Part shown: piece after piece, positions 46,720 to 58,597 of the stretch
Position numbering within the stretch: the stretch's first letter is position 1
Layout of the letters: each line of letters opens with the position of its first letter
From: Cololabis saira
Lineage: Eukaryota > Chordata > Actinopteri > Beloniformes > Belonidae
NCBI RefSeq assembly: GCF_033807715.1
Contig: NC_084590.1
Location: 1,956,501-2,020,500, forward strand
Reading direction: 5' to 3'
DNA length: 64,000 nt
The notes under the pieces: model-generated
The model's database searches: none
Seen by the model: only the letters and a program-made list of their open reading frames with translations
What the model was told of the DNA's origin: nothing
Translations under genes and position numbers: made by a program

Positions 46720-47045
46720 GACCACGCCACCACAACACAACACCAAGCCTTTTGGCCAGTCATTTGTGCCTGTGGCCACTAGGCTCCACAACTAGGCGTG
46801 GCCAACGGACCCCCAGACAGGGGGACGGGTCTGAGGACTGGTGTTTTTGCACACTTGCACTTTTTGCACACTACTCTTGCACATGTACTGGACTTTTATT
46901 CTCTTAAACTGTTTTTATTACCAACGAATCTACTCTGCTTTTTAACTTAACTCTTTTTAACTTATTTTAACTCTTCTTAAACTGTTCTGTTGCTGGCTGA
47001 CAAACCGAATCTCCCTACAGGGACAATAAAGGTTTTCATTCATTC
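46720..47045 (+). mobile_element. Retroelement 3' end with (CATT)n tail
   Basis: It ends GACAATAAAGGTTTTCATTC followed by CATTC repeats. It starts within about 20-30 bp of the exon 11 donor. No coding part is recognised in it, so it is a short 3' fragment or a non-autonomous copy. Confidence 0.6.
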
Positions 47046-47311
47046 AACTGTGTCCAGTTAAATGCAGTACAGAATGGATTTTTATGTACCATCCTGGTTC
47101 TGAAACGGATAATAACGTCACCAATCAAGCAGAACAGATTTGTGCTGAAAAACTGCATTATTTCCATTTATGGAGGTATTTTGTTCTAATGCTTATATAT
47201 CACTCAGTTCCTACTGAGAAGAAACATGACTTGCTCAGTTGTGTTGGAAAGATGGCCAGGGCTGTTGTCTTGTAAGGTGCATGCTCACTGTAGGCATTTC
47301 ATGAAAGTACT

Positions 47312-48405
47312 TTTAGGCCACGTTTACACATAGACGGGTATTTACCAAAATGGATACTTCTCCCTCTACGTTTTGAAAAATACCATCATTTACACGAACC
47401 CGCATAAATATCTGTTAAGGTGCTATGAGCAGCCAAACCTACAGGGGGCAGTGTAACGAGAAGATAAAGTCAATTCAATTCAATTCAATTCAATTCAATT
47501 CAATTCAATTCAATTTTATTTATATAGTGTCTAATACAACAGAAGTTGTCTCTAGGATCTTTCCAGAGACCCAGAACATAAACCCCCGAGCAATTATTAC
47601 ATAAACAATGGGAGGTAGAAACTCCCCTAGTGGGAGAAAAATCTTAAAGGATAAAAAAAAACAAGCTTGTGATTATTTTTGCTAAATAAATTAGAAATTC
47701 AGCCATATCTTTATCTTCCCATTCTCTAACCTCATTATCTATGCAGGATTCTGAGTGGGCGGGGCTATGATAATGAGGCTCTGTGCTGATTGGCTGCCTG
47801 AATGACGCGATACACCACTATGAAAAAATAGCAGAAGCTCCGGCCGGTGGAGTTAGTTGTTGTTTCACGCATCGCTCCTGTCGTGACGTCACGACGGGAG
47901 CAGAATCTTATTGGCTCGTAGATCCACATCACACTGGACGGCTCATCCGGGCGGCTGTACAGACACTGCAGAATCTGGTTACTTTCCTCCTTCTCTGAGT
48001 TGGCAGGCTGAGGGGAGACCACTTTATATATGTTAAAGCAAGAGAAAACCTGTTTTTATGAATAGCTCCCCTTTAAGCCATGCTTTTCTCCCACTAGGGG
48101 AGTGTGAGCCAACCGGAATCCTTGAAAAAAACATCAACAGATGACGGTTACAAACTAATTGTAACCACAGGTGTCACTCATGACGGTGGTGACGTTTCTG
48201 TCTCATAATGTGACGTTCTGAAGCCTAAATGTCCGTTTCTCTCTGTTTACAAGCAAACGTGAAGACGGAGGTTTTGCAAATCTCCACTTTAGTTTTCAGA
48301 ACTGATCGTTTTTGGCGACTTTGAGCTTCGTTTTCGTGTAAACAAACGGCCAAAACACATGAAAACACCACCGTTGTTGCCACGTGTAAATGGGGCCTTA
48401 GTATT
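47312..48405. mobile_element. TIR element family TTTACAC..., copy 1, with SINE-like insertion
   Basis: The left end is GGCCACGTTTACACATAGAC and the right end reversed is AAGGCCCCATTTACACGTGG. The copy at 53165-54350 has the same interior sequence in the opposite orientation. A CAATT-type repeat is inserted at 47470-47650. Confidence 0.65.
47470..47650 (+). mobile_element. SINE-like (CAATT)n TTTATTTATATAG repeat
   Basis: It is the same family as 1973 and 30972, with eight CAATT units and CTCCCCTAGTGGGAG. Confidence 0.8.
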
Positions 48406-48659
48406 TCAGTTTTATTTTATAGCCAAATTTAGCATTTTACAGAGCAGAGCTTCCAGAGCTGCATCCTGACCTGCAGTCCCCCCTCTGCCCCCCTCCGTGT
48501 CTGCTGTCTACCCCTGTTTACAGTCGCCTCTGTAGTCCATCACTTATCATTATCATTATTGGCCATATGTACATAGAACTCTTAGTTCTCCAGCTAACGG
48601 ATAAAGACTACTAATATAGCTTGTCTTGTGTACCATTGACGATATATCTGTGCCGGTCC

Positions 48660-48804
48660 TCTCTCTCTTTCTTGCCACTGTTCAGTTTAAGGTTTTTCTC
48701 CCACTAGGGAGTTTTTACCTGCCATTGTTTATGTAATAATTGCTCGGGCTTTTATGTACTGGGTCTCTGGGAAGATCCTAGAGACAACTTCTGTTGTAAT
48801 AGAC
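48660..48804 (-). mobile_element. SINE-like repeat, inverted, cut by hAT copy C
   Basis: The reverse of CTCCCCTAGTGGGAGAAAAA and of CTAGAGACAACTTCTG is present. It resumes after the hAT element at 49423 with GATGCTCTATATATAAAATT. Confidence 0.8.
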
Positions 48805-49422
48805 CAGGGGTCGGCAACCCGCGGCTCTAGAGCCGCACGCGGCTCTAGAGCCGCCCTAGTGGCTCCTGGAGCTTTTTAAAAAATGTTTGACCTTTTTTCT
48901 TCGTTTTTTTTCCTTTTTTTCTTCATGTTTTCTTTTTGTCTCTCTTTTTTCCTCTTTTTCTCTTTTTTTTCTTCTCTTTTTCTCTTTTTTTTCCTTTTTC
49001 CTTTCCTTTTTAATCTCGACATTTCGACTTTTTTCTCAACATTTCGACTTTTTTCTCAACATTTCGACTTTTTTCTCAAGATTGTACTTCAACATTAATC
49101 TTGACATTTCAACTTTTTTCATGAAATTTTGACTTTTTTCTCAACATTTCGACTTTTTTCTCAAGATTGTACTTCAACATCAATCTCGACATTTCAACTT
49201 TTTTGTAAATAATGAAAAAAAAAATCTTTCCCCAGTTATAACTAATATAGACGACAACACATGCTGCATGTTTCTATATTAGTTATATAGAAACATGCAG
49301 CATGTGTTGTCTTCATTCTAAGGCTGATACAAGACTTTTCATTTTTTGCGGCTCCAGACATATTTGTTTTTTGTGTTTTTGGTCCAATATGGCTCTAAAA
49401 CATTTTGGGTTGCCGACCCCTG
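48805..49422. mobile_element. hAT-type element, copy C (CAGGGGTCGGCAACCC family)
   Basis: The ends CAGGGGTCGGCAACCCGCGG and GGGTTGCCGACCCCTG are inverted repeats. Flanks TAATAGAC and TGATAGAT agree in six of eight. It lies within the inverted SINE-like repeat, so it is younger than that copy. The interior is a TTTTTTCTCAACATTTCGAC-type minisatellite. Confidence 0.86.
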
Positions 49423-49492
49423 TGATAGATGCTCTATATATAAAATTGAAGTGAATGGAGTTGAGTGACATGTCCTTCTTCGCCCCCTTCAG

Positions 49493-49873
49493 GTGTTCAT
49501 GTCTGTGGATGAGCCGGATGCAGGAAGTCAGGAGACGCCGAGTGGAGAAGACAGCACTCCCACCATGACCACCCTGGTGCCCCCCACCGCCCTCCCCCAG
49601 GAAGAGCGTCCTCTGGTAGAGTTTGACTCCCCCGACTCGGGTCTCCCTTCCTCCAGAAACTACTCGGTGACCTCTGCTCACTCTCAGATCTTGTCCAGCA
49701 TAGACGACGGTCAGAGCACGGAGGAGGAAGGAGGGGGTAGGGAGGAGGGCAGGACTCCGGGGGGGGAGCTGCAGGACTCTCTCACGGAGAGAGGGCTATG
49801 CAGTCAGCTGGACAAACTGGTGACCACCAGCGCTGCTGATGAGGGGATGGCAGCTTCACTCTCCTCCTACACA
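49493..49873 (+). CDS. sgsm2: SGSM2 exon 12 of window (large disordered TBC insert)
   Basis: 381 bp, the largest exon seen, 127 codons, phase 0 to 0, between CCCTTCAG and GTACGT. It starts VFMSVDEPDAGSQETPSGED, carries the conserved block VEFDSPDSGLPSSRNYSVTS, and then an acidic, Gly/Glu-rich segment. The composition predicts disorder. The DSPDSGLPSSRNYSV motif is a recognisable SGSM2 feature. A repeat beginning GCTGCAAGCAGCGATGAACG follows about 75 bp into the intron. Confidence 0.95.
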
Positions 49874-49948
49874 GTACGTAGAGTCTTTAGATATGTCTGT
49901 TCATCTCATCTGACCCAGCAGGTGTCCAACAATCAGAAAAAGAAATTA

Positions 49949-50500
<552 letters not shown>

Positions 50501-50621
50501 ACTGACTTCTGTCTTGTTTTGCCATGAAATGTTTGATGACGGGGTTAATATGGAGCCACATTGTGAGAGGAAGTTAGTTGAAGAGTTGTTTCACATTACC
50601 ATTTTATACCCCCTGTATTAA

Positions 50622-51694
50622 AGCAGCACTATGTAACTTTTCCACCTTAATCTAATATTTCATCATCATCATTGTGATGGAACATCAACTTCCAACAGGT
50701 TTAATGAACCTCTGTCATGGTCTGAGGGGTCTGTATCTCCTTCACTGGCACTATGTAACTTTGAGGAGCATGGTAGGAACCCTGCCACACTAAAAACTAC
50801 ACATTTTTACGGCTTTGACTGCTTTACGGCATACGTCACTTCCTCCTCCTTCCCGATTCGTAGTCGATACAAAGCTGGGCGGGGCGTGGAGCGCAGAGCT
50901 CAGCAGAAGCTGGTGTCATGGCCCAAGCAGCGGAAAAACCCAAGAAAATACAAGTTTTATCGGAGGAGGCGAAAAAAAGAAAGCGGGAGAGTAACAAGCT
51001 AAATGCCCGGACAAGAATAAACATTGTCCCGGCGTTCACTCGCTGGCGTGGTTTTGGTAATTCTAAAATTACTGACAATATCAACAACAGACACAGAATA
51101 ATAATAGTAATCATAAAATTGTGTAATTAGCAATGAGGAAGCTTTATAAAATAATAATACAATTGAATAGAATTACAGCACTAGAGGAAAGAATGCAATG
51201 CAAAGAAAATGTATAGAACATTTCTACTATTTTTCCTGAGAACTGTAAAATTGTGCAGGGCTGATTTGCAAAACATTCAGTTATTCACAGGTTATAAAGT
51301 ATTTTTTTATTTAGTCAGTAAGTATGTTGGACTAGCGTATGAGTAATTTGGGCCGCATTATCTGGCTGAAACAGGACAGGGGGGGGGGGGGGACTTCATT
51401 AATAAAACCAAGTTGAACTTTTATTGAACATATTATATTGTTTAGCCAAAAATAGATACATTACCTCTTCACTATCCATCCTGCAAACGACCGCTGAAAA
51501 CAGAAAAGTAGTTTTGAAAGTCCGTCCCGTCTTATTTCATTCACTGTCAAAACAAATGCAGCGACGGGGACAGGAGTTTTCTGGCAGTGCGCGCTGGTGC
51601 TCATGGGAAATGTAGTGTTCTTTCTGGTAAAGCACTACCGCTTTTGTTTTGAGCCGCCAAACTCAACAAAAGCTGAAACTTACATTGTGCTGCT
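50622..51694 (+). mobile_element. TTAA-target element, copy 2, complete
   Basis: TTAA on both sides (50618-50621 and 51695-51698). The ends AGCAGCACTATGTAAC and the reversed AGCAGCACAATGTAAG are inverted repeats. It is 1073 bp. It carries a short conserved frame (50918-51130). The TTAA target and size fit piggyBac- or Kolobok-like families. No catalytic frame was seen. Confidence 0.88.
50918..51130 (+). CDS. Small basic frame in TTAA element (function unknown)
   Basis: It starts MAQAAEKPKKIQVLSEEAKK and continues KRKRESNKLNARTRINIVPA, then FTRWRGFG. The TRIN...AF.RWR pattern recalls a basic helical motif seen in many predicted fish proteins, as I remember it, so it may be a widespread TE-linked domain. 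A donor-like GTAATT follows RWRGFG. The inverted copy at 45840-46060 keeps the basic stretch but has lost its ATG. Confidence 0.45.
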   Translation: MAQAAEKPKKIQVLSEEAKKRKRESNKLNARTRINIVPAFTRWRGFGNSKITDNINNRHRIIIVIIKLCN

Positions 51695-51702
51695 TTAAAC
51701 CT

Positions 51703-51902
<200 letters not shown>

Positions 51903-52085
51903 TTCCTGTAATGTTATCTGTCAATCAAAAATCAAGTGTGACTGTGATCACAACAATGAGCTGAACAATGCACTCATAGGATTCACCACAACACTGTCAA
52001 ACATTAGGTTGGATTAAAAGAATGAATGAGCGGAGAGGACACAAATGCTGTCCAGCTGTGGCCAGTGGTGACCAGCAGGAAGCTT

Positions 52086-52360
52086 TCAATTCAATTCAAT
52101 TCAATTCAATTCAATTCAATTCAATTCAATTCAATTCAATTCAATTCAATTCAATTCAAGTCAATTCAATTCAATTCAATTCAATTCAATTCAATTCAAT
52201 TCAATTCAATTTTATTTATATAGCGTCTATTACAGCAGAACATTTCTCTAAGCGCTTTCCACAGACCCAGAACATAAACCCCCGAGCAACTATTGCATAA
52301 ACAACGGCAGGTAAAAACTCCCCTAGTGGGAGAAAAACTTTAAGCCAAACAGTGGCAAGA
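52086..52360 (+). mobile_element. SINE-like repeat with long (CAATT)n
   Basis: About 25 CAATT units lead into TTTATTTATATAGCGTCTAT and CTCCCCTAGTGGGAG. It is the same family as 1973, and this is the longest repeat block. Confidence 0.85.
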
Positions 52361-53164
52361 AAAACTCCAGAGACACAGAGGCATCCTAAAATCACAAAAA
52401 ACATTCTTTTGCATTCATGGCTATTTCTTGCTTACTTTTGCAAGCACAGGTAATGTTTTGTCTGTGCTTTCGACATTTGACATAAATGTTACATTACTGG
52501 CTTTGTAAAGCATTGTATGTTACGGTTTTGTTACTTCCTGTTTTATTTTGAAGGCCATGTCTTTGTGTTTGAGTTCTTGTTTGATGTTCCTGTTTCCATC
52601 TGCCCTGATTGTTCACACCTGGAACTCCTGCCTTCTGCTCTTCTGCATCTGGGTCCTACTCCAACCGCACCGTTACATTCTAAAGTTTATCCTGAAGCTA
52701 GCAGATGACCAAATTGTTTTACCGTTTACATTTTGTATGGTTCTTGTCATCCCAGCAATAAAAAAAGTTAGAAAAACATAGAAGTAAAAAAAAAACAGTC
52801 CACAGCCCCCTCTGGCCCAGTCTGCCCAGTGTGCCCAGTGTAAGGGTAGGTAGGTTGGTGTTTCAGTTCCCCATCACGTTGTGTCCCGAGCTCTTAGGTA
52901 GGGCCCTCCACCTCACACTATCCTGCGTTACGGTCAGTACAGTTTCACTGCTCCACAAACTGACAGAGTGCATGTTAATGAAACACAGTTTAAGCAGCAC
53001 TAATGAGGTTCCTTTTTTATGATTAAATATTGGCCTCAGTTCCATTTGAAATAATTTTGATGTGAATTCTAAAGTTCAAGACAGCGTTTCCCTTGCTACA
53101 TGATTCATCATCTTGGTTCAGTGTGGCCATGAGGTTTTCTACTGTACGTGGTCTGCAGAGTAAC

Positions 53165-54350
53165 TAAGGACCCGTTTCCACGTAGCAACAACGGTGGTGT
53201 TTTCATGCGTTTTGGCCGTTCGTTTACACAAAAAAGAAGCTCAAAGTCTCCAAAAACAATCAGTTCTGAAAACTCCATCTTCACGTTTGCTTGTACATGG
53301 AGGGAAACAGACATTTAGGCTTCAGAACGTCACATTATGAGACAGAAACGTCACCAGCGTCATGAGTGACACCTGTGGTTACAATTAGTTTGTAACCGTC
53401 AATATTTTCTTGTATTTTACCTGTTTTATATTCTAACGTCTCACTTAAAAGTAACTCCACTTCTCTGTCACTCCAAACGAAAGACTTTGTTTCATCTTGG
53501 AAGTAACTGGAAGTTACTGGTATCATTTGTTGATTGGCTAGCATGACTTTGGCCCCTTCCACACGTAGCCGGGTATCTGCTAAACCGAAGATATTTTCCT
53601 ACGTTTGGACCTGTCATCCACATGAAAACGCAAATAAACGAATGTTTAAAAAGTGAAGATTTTTGAAAACTCTGTTTATGTAGATGCGTGTAGACGGAGA
53701 CAACCGGAGTTTTGCGTTTTCGAACGTCACATTATGTGCCAAAACAACAACAAATCTGCTCTGACGTCTAACGTGCGACCTTTGTTTACTACAGAACTAC
53801 AGATGATCCACCATCTGTTCTCCAAGCTATTTATTAAATAAATGGTCTCTGCTCTTGACAGAGCCTACGGCGTAGGGTACGCGGCGACGCGCACCGTACG
53901 CCGTACCCTACGGCGTACGGTTGCGTCAATTTAACGCGGCAGCTCCGTGGCGGGACACGGGGGGACTCGGGCTCGTTACCGAGAAGGAGGCGCGACTCCC
54001 AGGGAAGCGGCGCCGCGGAGGCGGCCCGGAGGCCGGAAGAACAGATGATCTACAGGTTTGGAATGCTTATGAATGTGAATGTGAAACGCAGATCTTCGGT
54101 TACGTGTGGAAGGTTTTTTTTTTAAAACGATGTAATGTGGATACAAATTATTTTATAAACGAAGGGGGGGAAATATTCGGTTTTAAAAATACCCGGCTAC
54201 GTGTGTACATAGCCTTTATCTTCTCGTTACACTGCCCCCTGTAGGTTTGGCTGCTCATAGCACCTTAACAGCTATTTATGCGGGTTCGTGTAAATGATGG
54301 CATTTTTCAAAACGTAGAGAGGGAAATATCTGTTTGTGGCCTAAGTGGCC
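53165..54350. mobile_element. TIR element family TTTACAC..., copy 2, with a nested relative
   Basis: It is homologous and inverted relative to 47312-48405. A nested element (53560-54225) begins GGCCCCTTCCACACGTAGCC and ends TACCCGGCTACGTGTGTACA. Its interior carries a CpG-rich palindrome fragment (53860-53930) and an inverted piece of a LINE 5' region (53935-54050). Confidence 0.65.
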
Positions 54351-54372
54351 TAAGACTGGTTGGTATTAAAAG

Positions 54373-55802
54373 CAGTACTGGAGTTGAGGGGGGATGGCAT
54401 CCCCCCTGAAATAAAAACGGTCCAAATCACCCCCCCTGAAATAAAAACGGTCCAAATCATCCCCCCTGAAATAAAAACGGTCTAAATCATCCCCCCTGAA
54501 AAAAAACGGTCCAAATCACCCCCCCTGAAATAAAAACGGTCTAAATCATCCCCCCTGAAATAAAAACGGTCCAAATCATCCCACCTGAAATAAAAACGGT
54601 CCAAATCACCCCCCCTGAAATAAAAACGGTCTAAATCATCCCCCCTGAAAAAAAACGGTCCAAATCACCCCCCCTGAAATAAAAACGGTCTAAATCATCC
54701 CCCCCTGAAATAAAAACGGTCCAAATCATCCCCCCCCTGAAATAAAAACGGTCCAAATCATCCCACCTGAAATAAAAACGGTCCAAATCATCACCCCCTG
54801 AAATAAAAACGGTCCAAATCATCCCCCCTGAAATAAAAACGGTCCAAATCATCCCCCCTGAAATAAAAACGGTCCAAATCATCCCCCCTGAAATAAAAAC
54901 AGTCCAAATCATCCCCCCTGAAATAAAAACGGTCCAAATCATCCCCCCTGAAATAAAAACGGTCTAAATCATCCCCCCTGAAAAAAAACGGTCCAAATCA
55001 CCCCCCCTGAAATAAAAACGGTCTAAATCATCCCCCCTGAAATAAAAACGGTCCAAATCTTCCCCCCCCTGAAATAAAAACGGTCCAAATCATCACCCCC
55101 TGAAATAAAAACGGTCCAAATCATCCCCCCCTGAAATAAAAACGGTCCAAATCATCCCCCCTGTAAAACTGCCATCCCCCCTATTCCATCCCTTATGTCA
55201 TTTCATCAATGAATGTGGTTTTACTGCTATTTCAACATTTAGAGTCATAAGAAAAATAACACCAGAAAAATAACTTATTTCACAATTTTCACCTGTTTCA
55301 AGTAAATGTTCACTTGAAATAAGTAGGAAAATCTGCCAGTGGGACAAGATTTTTCTATTTATTTCAAGTGAAAATCTACTTGAAACAGGTGAAAATTGTT
55401 GTTTTTTCCAGTGATGAGTCTTGTTTTAAGTGTAATGAGATTTTTTTTACTAAAATGAGACATTTTAACTAGAAATAAGACAAATATTCTTGTTAAGATT
55501 TAGAGTTTTTGCAGTGATCCATGTTACTTATCCTGTGAAGGACAGAGTCATATTGATAAGTTCAGAAAAGTGTTTTTTATTGTTGTGTTTTGATGTATTT
55601 GATGTAAGCCCAGTGGATATTTAAAGCTTACAGAAGGCTGCATTTAACTGCTGCTATGTCATTCCTGCAGTATTTCTGCAGGTGTTTTGGTCACTGCTAT
55701 TATTTGTAATATATTATATTATTTGTAATCAGCACAAATTATCTGTCCCCATATGATAAAATCCACCATCCCCCCTGATTTTTTTTTACAACTTGAGTAC
55801 TG
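54373..55802. mobile_element. hAT-type element with 30-bp minisatellite
   Basis: The ends CAGTACTGGAGTTG and the reversed CAGTACTCAAGTTG are inverted repeats. Flanks ATTAAAAG (54365-54372) and ATTAAGAG (55803-55810) agree in seven of eight. It contains about 25 units of TGAAATAAAAACGGTCCAAA... (54390-55165) and, at 55250-55430, a nested AT-rich palindrome. It lacks a transposase frame. Confidence 0.87.
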
Positions 55803-56056
55803 ATTAAGAGTGACAAGAAAATGTGCTCCACATCAGCACGATTCAGTTCAAAGTTAACCCACTCCTCAGCTCAGCCAGGTCAGAAAGAGTTAACTCTGGA
55901 GGGATTGTTCATGAAGATGCTGTTGGTGGTGGACATTTTATTTCTCTAAAACCAAACAAAGGCAGTACATGGTGATGTGAAACCTCACCCATAGACAAAC
56001 ACAAACGTGTCAAGCAAAGACAGGAAACTTGATGTTACGCTTGTTTTTTTGCACAG

Positions 56057-56181
56057 ATTGAGCTGTTGGACACAGTTGCCCTCAACCTCCACAGAATAGA
56101 CAAAGATGTGCAGCGCTGCGACCGCAACTATTATTACTTCACCACAGGAAACCTGGAGAAGTTACGAAACATCATGTGCAG
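56057..56181 (+). CDS. sgsm2: SGSM2 exon 13 of window (TBC domain, arginine finger)
   Basis: 125 bp between TGCACAG and GTACCA. It encodes [20 protein letters not shown], then [20 protein letters not shown]. The IDKDVQR stretch fits the IxxDxxR motif of TBC RabGAPs, whose arginine finger is the Arg codon at 56114-56116. The catalytic residue is intact, so a GAP-competent protein is expected. Confidence 0.96.
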
Positions 56182-56453
56182 GTACCAGAGACTTGTAGCT
56201 TTATTCATCCCTTTTTTATGAACAGATGATCAAACCAATGGGTCATTTTTTCCTTCAAGTGAATCAAAAAGTTGTTGAGTGTGAGCTTTAACTCATGTTA
56301 TGTTTTAAATCTAACATACTAATGTCATGTTATATTGAACTCTAACGAATAAAGGTTAATATTTACTTTAGTTATTATTCAGTTTGGACCTCTAACATAC
56401 AATTTGATCCAGGATTAATAGAGTTGACATTAACAGTCACGATGTGATCAAAG

Positions 56454-57029
56454 TAGGGCTGGGACTCGATTAAAAAAATGTATCGAATTAATTACAGGCT
56501 TTGTAATTCCTTAATCGCAATTAATCGCAATTTGATCACATATCATATACGAGTGAATGATTGACTAGTGAAAACATATGTTCAATTTATGAGACAGTTT
56601 ATTTTTATCAAGGTGGGGCTTCACGAAGAACAAATCAGTGAAATTTGCTATAAAGTGTTGGTTGCAGAACCCTTGAGAGAGAGTTGTGAAACGCTTTGAT
56701 CTCGCCGCGGAGCTCACAATGGAAGTCGACGTAAGTGTCATAACTCTCTAGGTGCGTCCGAAATGCCATACTAAAAAGTATATACTAAAAGTTCGGAACA
56801 ATTTTGAGTAAATGTCAGTAAATATCATTAGGGTGGAAGTATGTGATTTCGGACGCAGCCTCTCTCTCAAGGGGTCTGGTTGGTTGGTGCACCGTCCTTG
56901 TGAAAGTCGTCCCGTGAGAAACGTTCCAAGGGGAAAAAACTAATGCGATTAAAATGCGCTATTTTTTTTAGCGCGCTATTTTTTCTGTAATTAATTAATC
57001 GAAATGAACGAGCTAAAGTCCCAGCCTTA
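56454..57029. mobile_element. hAT-type element with 8-bp duplication, hosting a MITE
   Basis: It starts TAGGGCTGGGACT and ends AGTCCCAGCCTTA. GATCAAAG occurs on both sides (56446-56453 and 57030-57037), a perfect 8-bp duplication. A small MITE (56753-56865, CGTCCGAAATGCCATACT ends) lies within it. Confidence 0.93.
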
Positions 57030-57190
57030 GATCAAAGTTTAGACTTTCATATTTAATTAAAGAGGTTTTACAGAAGCAAGGGCCCTCCATTTTCACAGAC
57101 TCAAAAGTGTTCAGATAAAGTTATATAATTGTATGGAAGCTTAAAAGCTATTTTGCTCTGTGATCTCGTTGTGTTTTCTCTCTCCTGCAG

Positions 57191-57273
57191 TTATGTGTGG
57201 GAGCATCTGGAGATGGGCTACGTTCAGGGCATGTGTGACCTGCTCGCACCCCTCATGGTTATCCTGGACGATG
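57191..57273 (+). CDS. sgsm2: SGSM2 exon 14 of window (TBC domain, glutamine finger)
   Basis: 83 bp between CTCCTGCAG and GTGAGT. It reads [20 protein letters not shown], then LMVILDD plus one base. YVQ at 57219-57227 is the TBC glutamine-finger motif (YxQ), and [10 protein letters not shown] is diagnostic of the domain. The rest of the TBC domain is not found before 64000, so the next intron is longer than 6.7 kb. Confidence 0.96.
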
Positions 57274-58597
57274 GTGAGTAGAACCACAGCTCAATTACCA
57301 TTATTAATGCTTTCTTAATATAAAATAAATAAAATACAGTAGGAGCAAGCTTCTCAGCGTGCACAGTGTGCATGTGAAAAGAAACACTATTTTTTTCAGC
57401 ACAAAGGAATATCTTTTTTTTTTAAATATTGGCCTCAACTCCATTGTCAGTGGTTGTTTCTCATTACCAAGTCTGCCGAGTTTGGATTTCAATACTTGGT
57501 AAGTTCTACTCGGGAAAAAGCACTTTAGGGGATGAGATGACAGAGTTTTTCAGATATTGGAACAGAAGCGTACTTTATGACAACACTGCTCCGAAAGTGT
57601 AAGAGGAAAGTTTCAAATAGATTTTGTCATGACAAATCAACCACAAATTTGAAACAAAGACTAACTCCTTTCTCACATGAAAGTGCAGAGTAACTAAGAC
57701 TGCATGACATCAGAAAAAGGTATTGTGAAGTTGTGACTTTGAAAAAATAGAATCGTCACGGAGAGAGATGGAATTATTGAGGAGTTTAAAAAACGAGTTA
57801 CTTTATTTTGACGACCATACGGCGTGCGGTGTGGAAAGGCGCACCCTCAGTTTTGTGTGTCATTTCTGTATTTAAAACACACACACAGCGCACACATGCG
57901 CCGCACAACACACGGACACACACAAGCATACAAGTGTGCGTATTTAAAAATAGAGCGGGAGCAAAACTTAGTTTGATTGTACTTTATTTAAGTTATTACA
58001 TTAATCAGTTGTCAGGACTCAGCGTGTCGGGCTTCATCTGAGCCTGATCGTGCGGAGACCGGGAGAACTGATCAGCTGCGACGGGCACGAGCCCGCAGCT
58101 CTCTGGCCGCGCTGAGCAGCCAAATCTTTTTCCGATGCTGGCTTTTGTGAAAGCTCGAAGAACAGTCCAGCCCAGCAGACACGTCAGCCCACGCATCTAC
58201 AATCCATCAACAGTAAACGACGGCGCTCACTGAACGAGCGGCCGCCGGGCGTCCCAGCCCGCGGGGACGCGTCGGCTGCCGCTCCGTCGGGTGGTTCTTC
58301 CGGCCTTCGGCCCGCCTCTGCGGCTCAGCTCCCCCGGGAGCCACGTCCCCTTCTCGGTAGCGAGCCCGAGTCTCCCCGTCCGCTTCAGGGTCCCGCCACG
58401 GAGCTGCCGCCGGGCAATCACAGGCAATTCACTCTCACTCTCACTTCCCCTTTTAACGTTCTCATGGTGGTCCCTACTACGTCCGCAAATCACGGGCAAT
58501 TCACGCACCCCCCTTCCCCCTTTAACTTCTCATGGTGGCCTCAATCTTTTTTTCCGGCTTTTTTCCGGCTGTTGACGTCTCCAAGTCTGCATCCACA

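Noticed and set aside
46718..46795. Continuation of the SGSM2 exon past 46717
   Set aside because: A frame stays open for 26 codons, but the conserved text ends at LSNE and GTGACC is a donor. The following bases belong to a retroelement end, while 49493 continues the family sequence.
52086..52212. CRISPR-like short repeats
   Set aside because: They are uninterrupted CAATT units without spacers. All the arrays in this eukaryotic window are tandem repeats.
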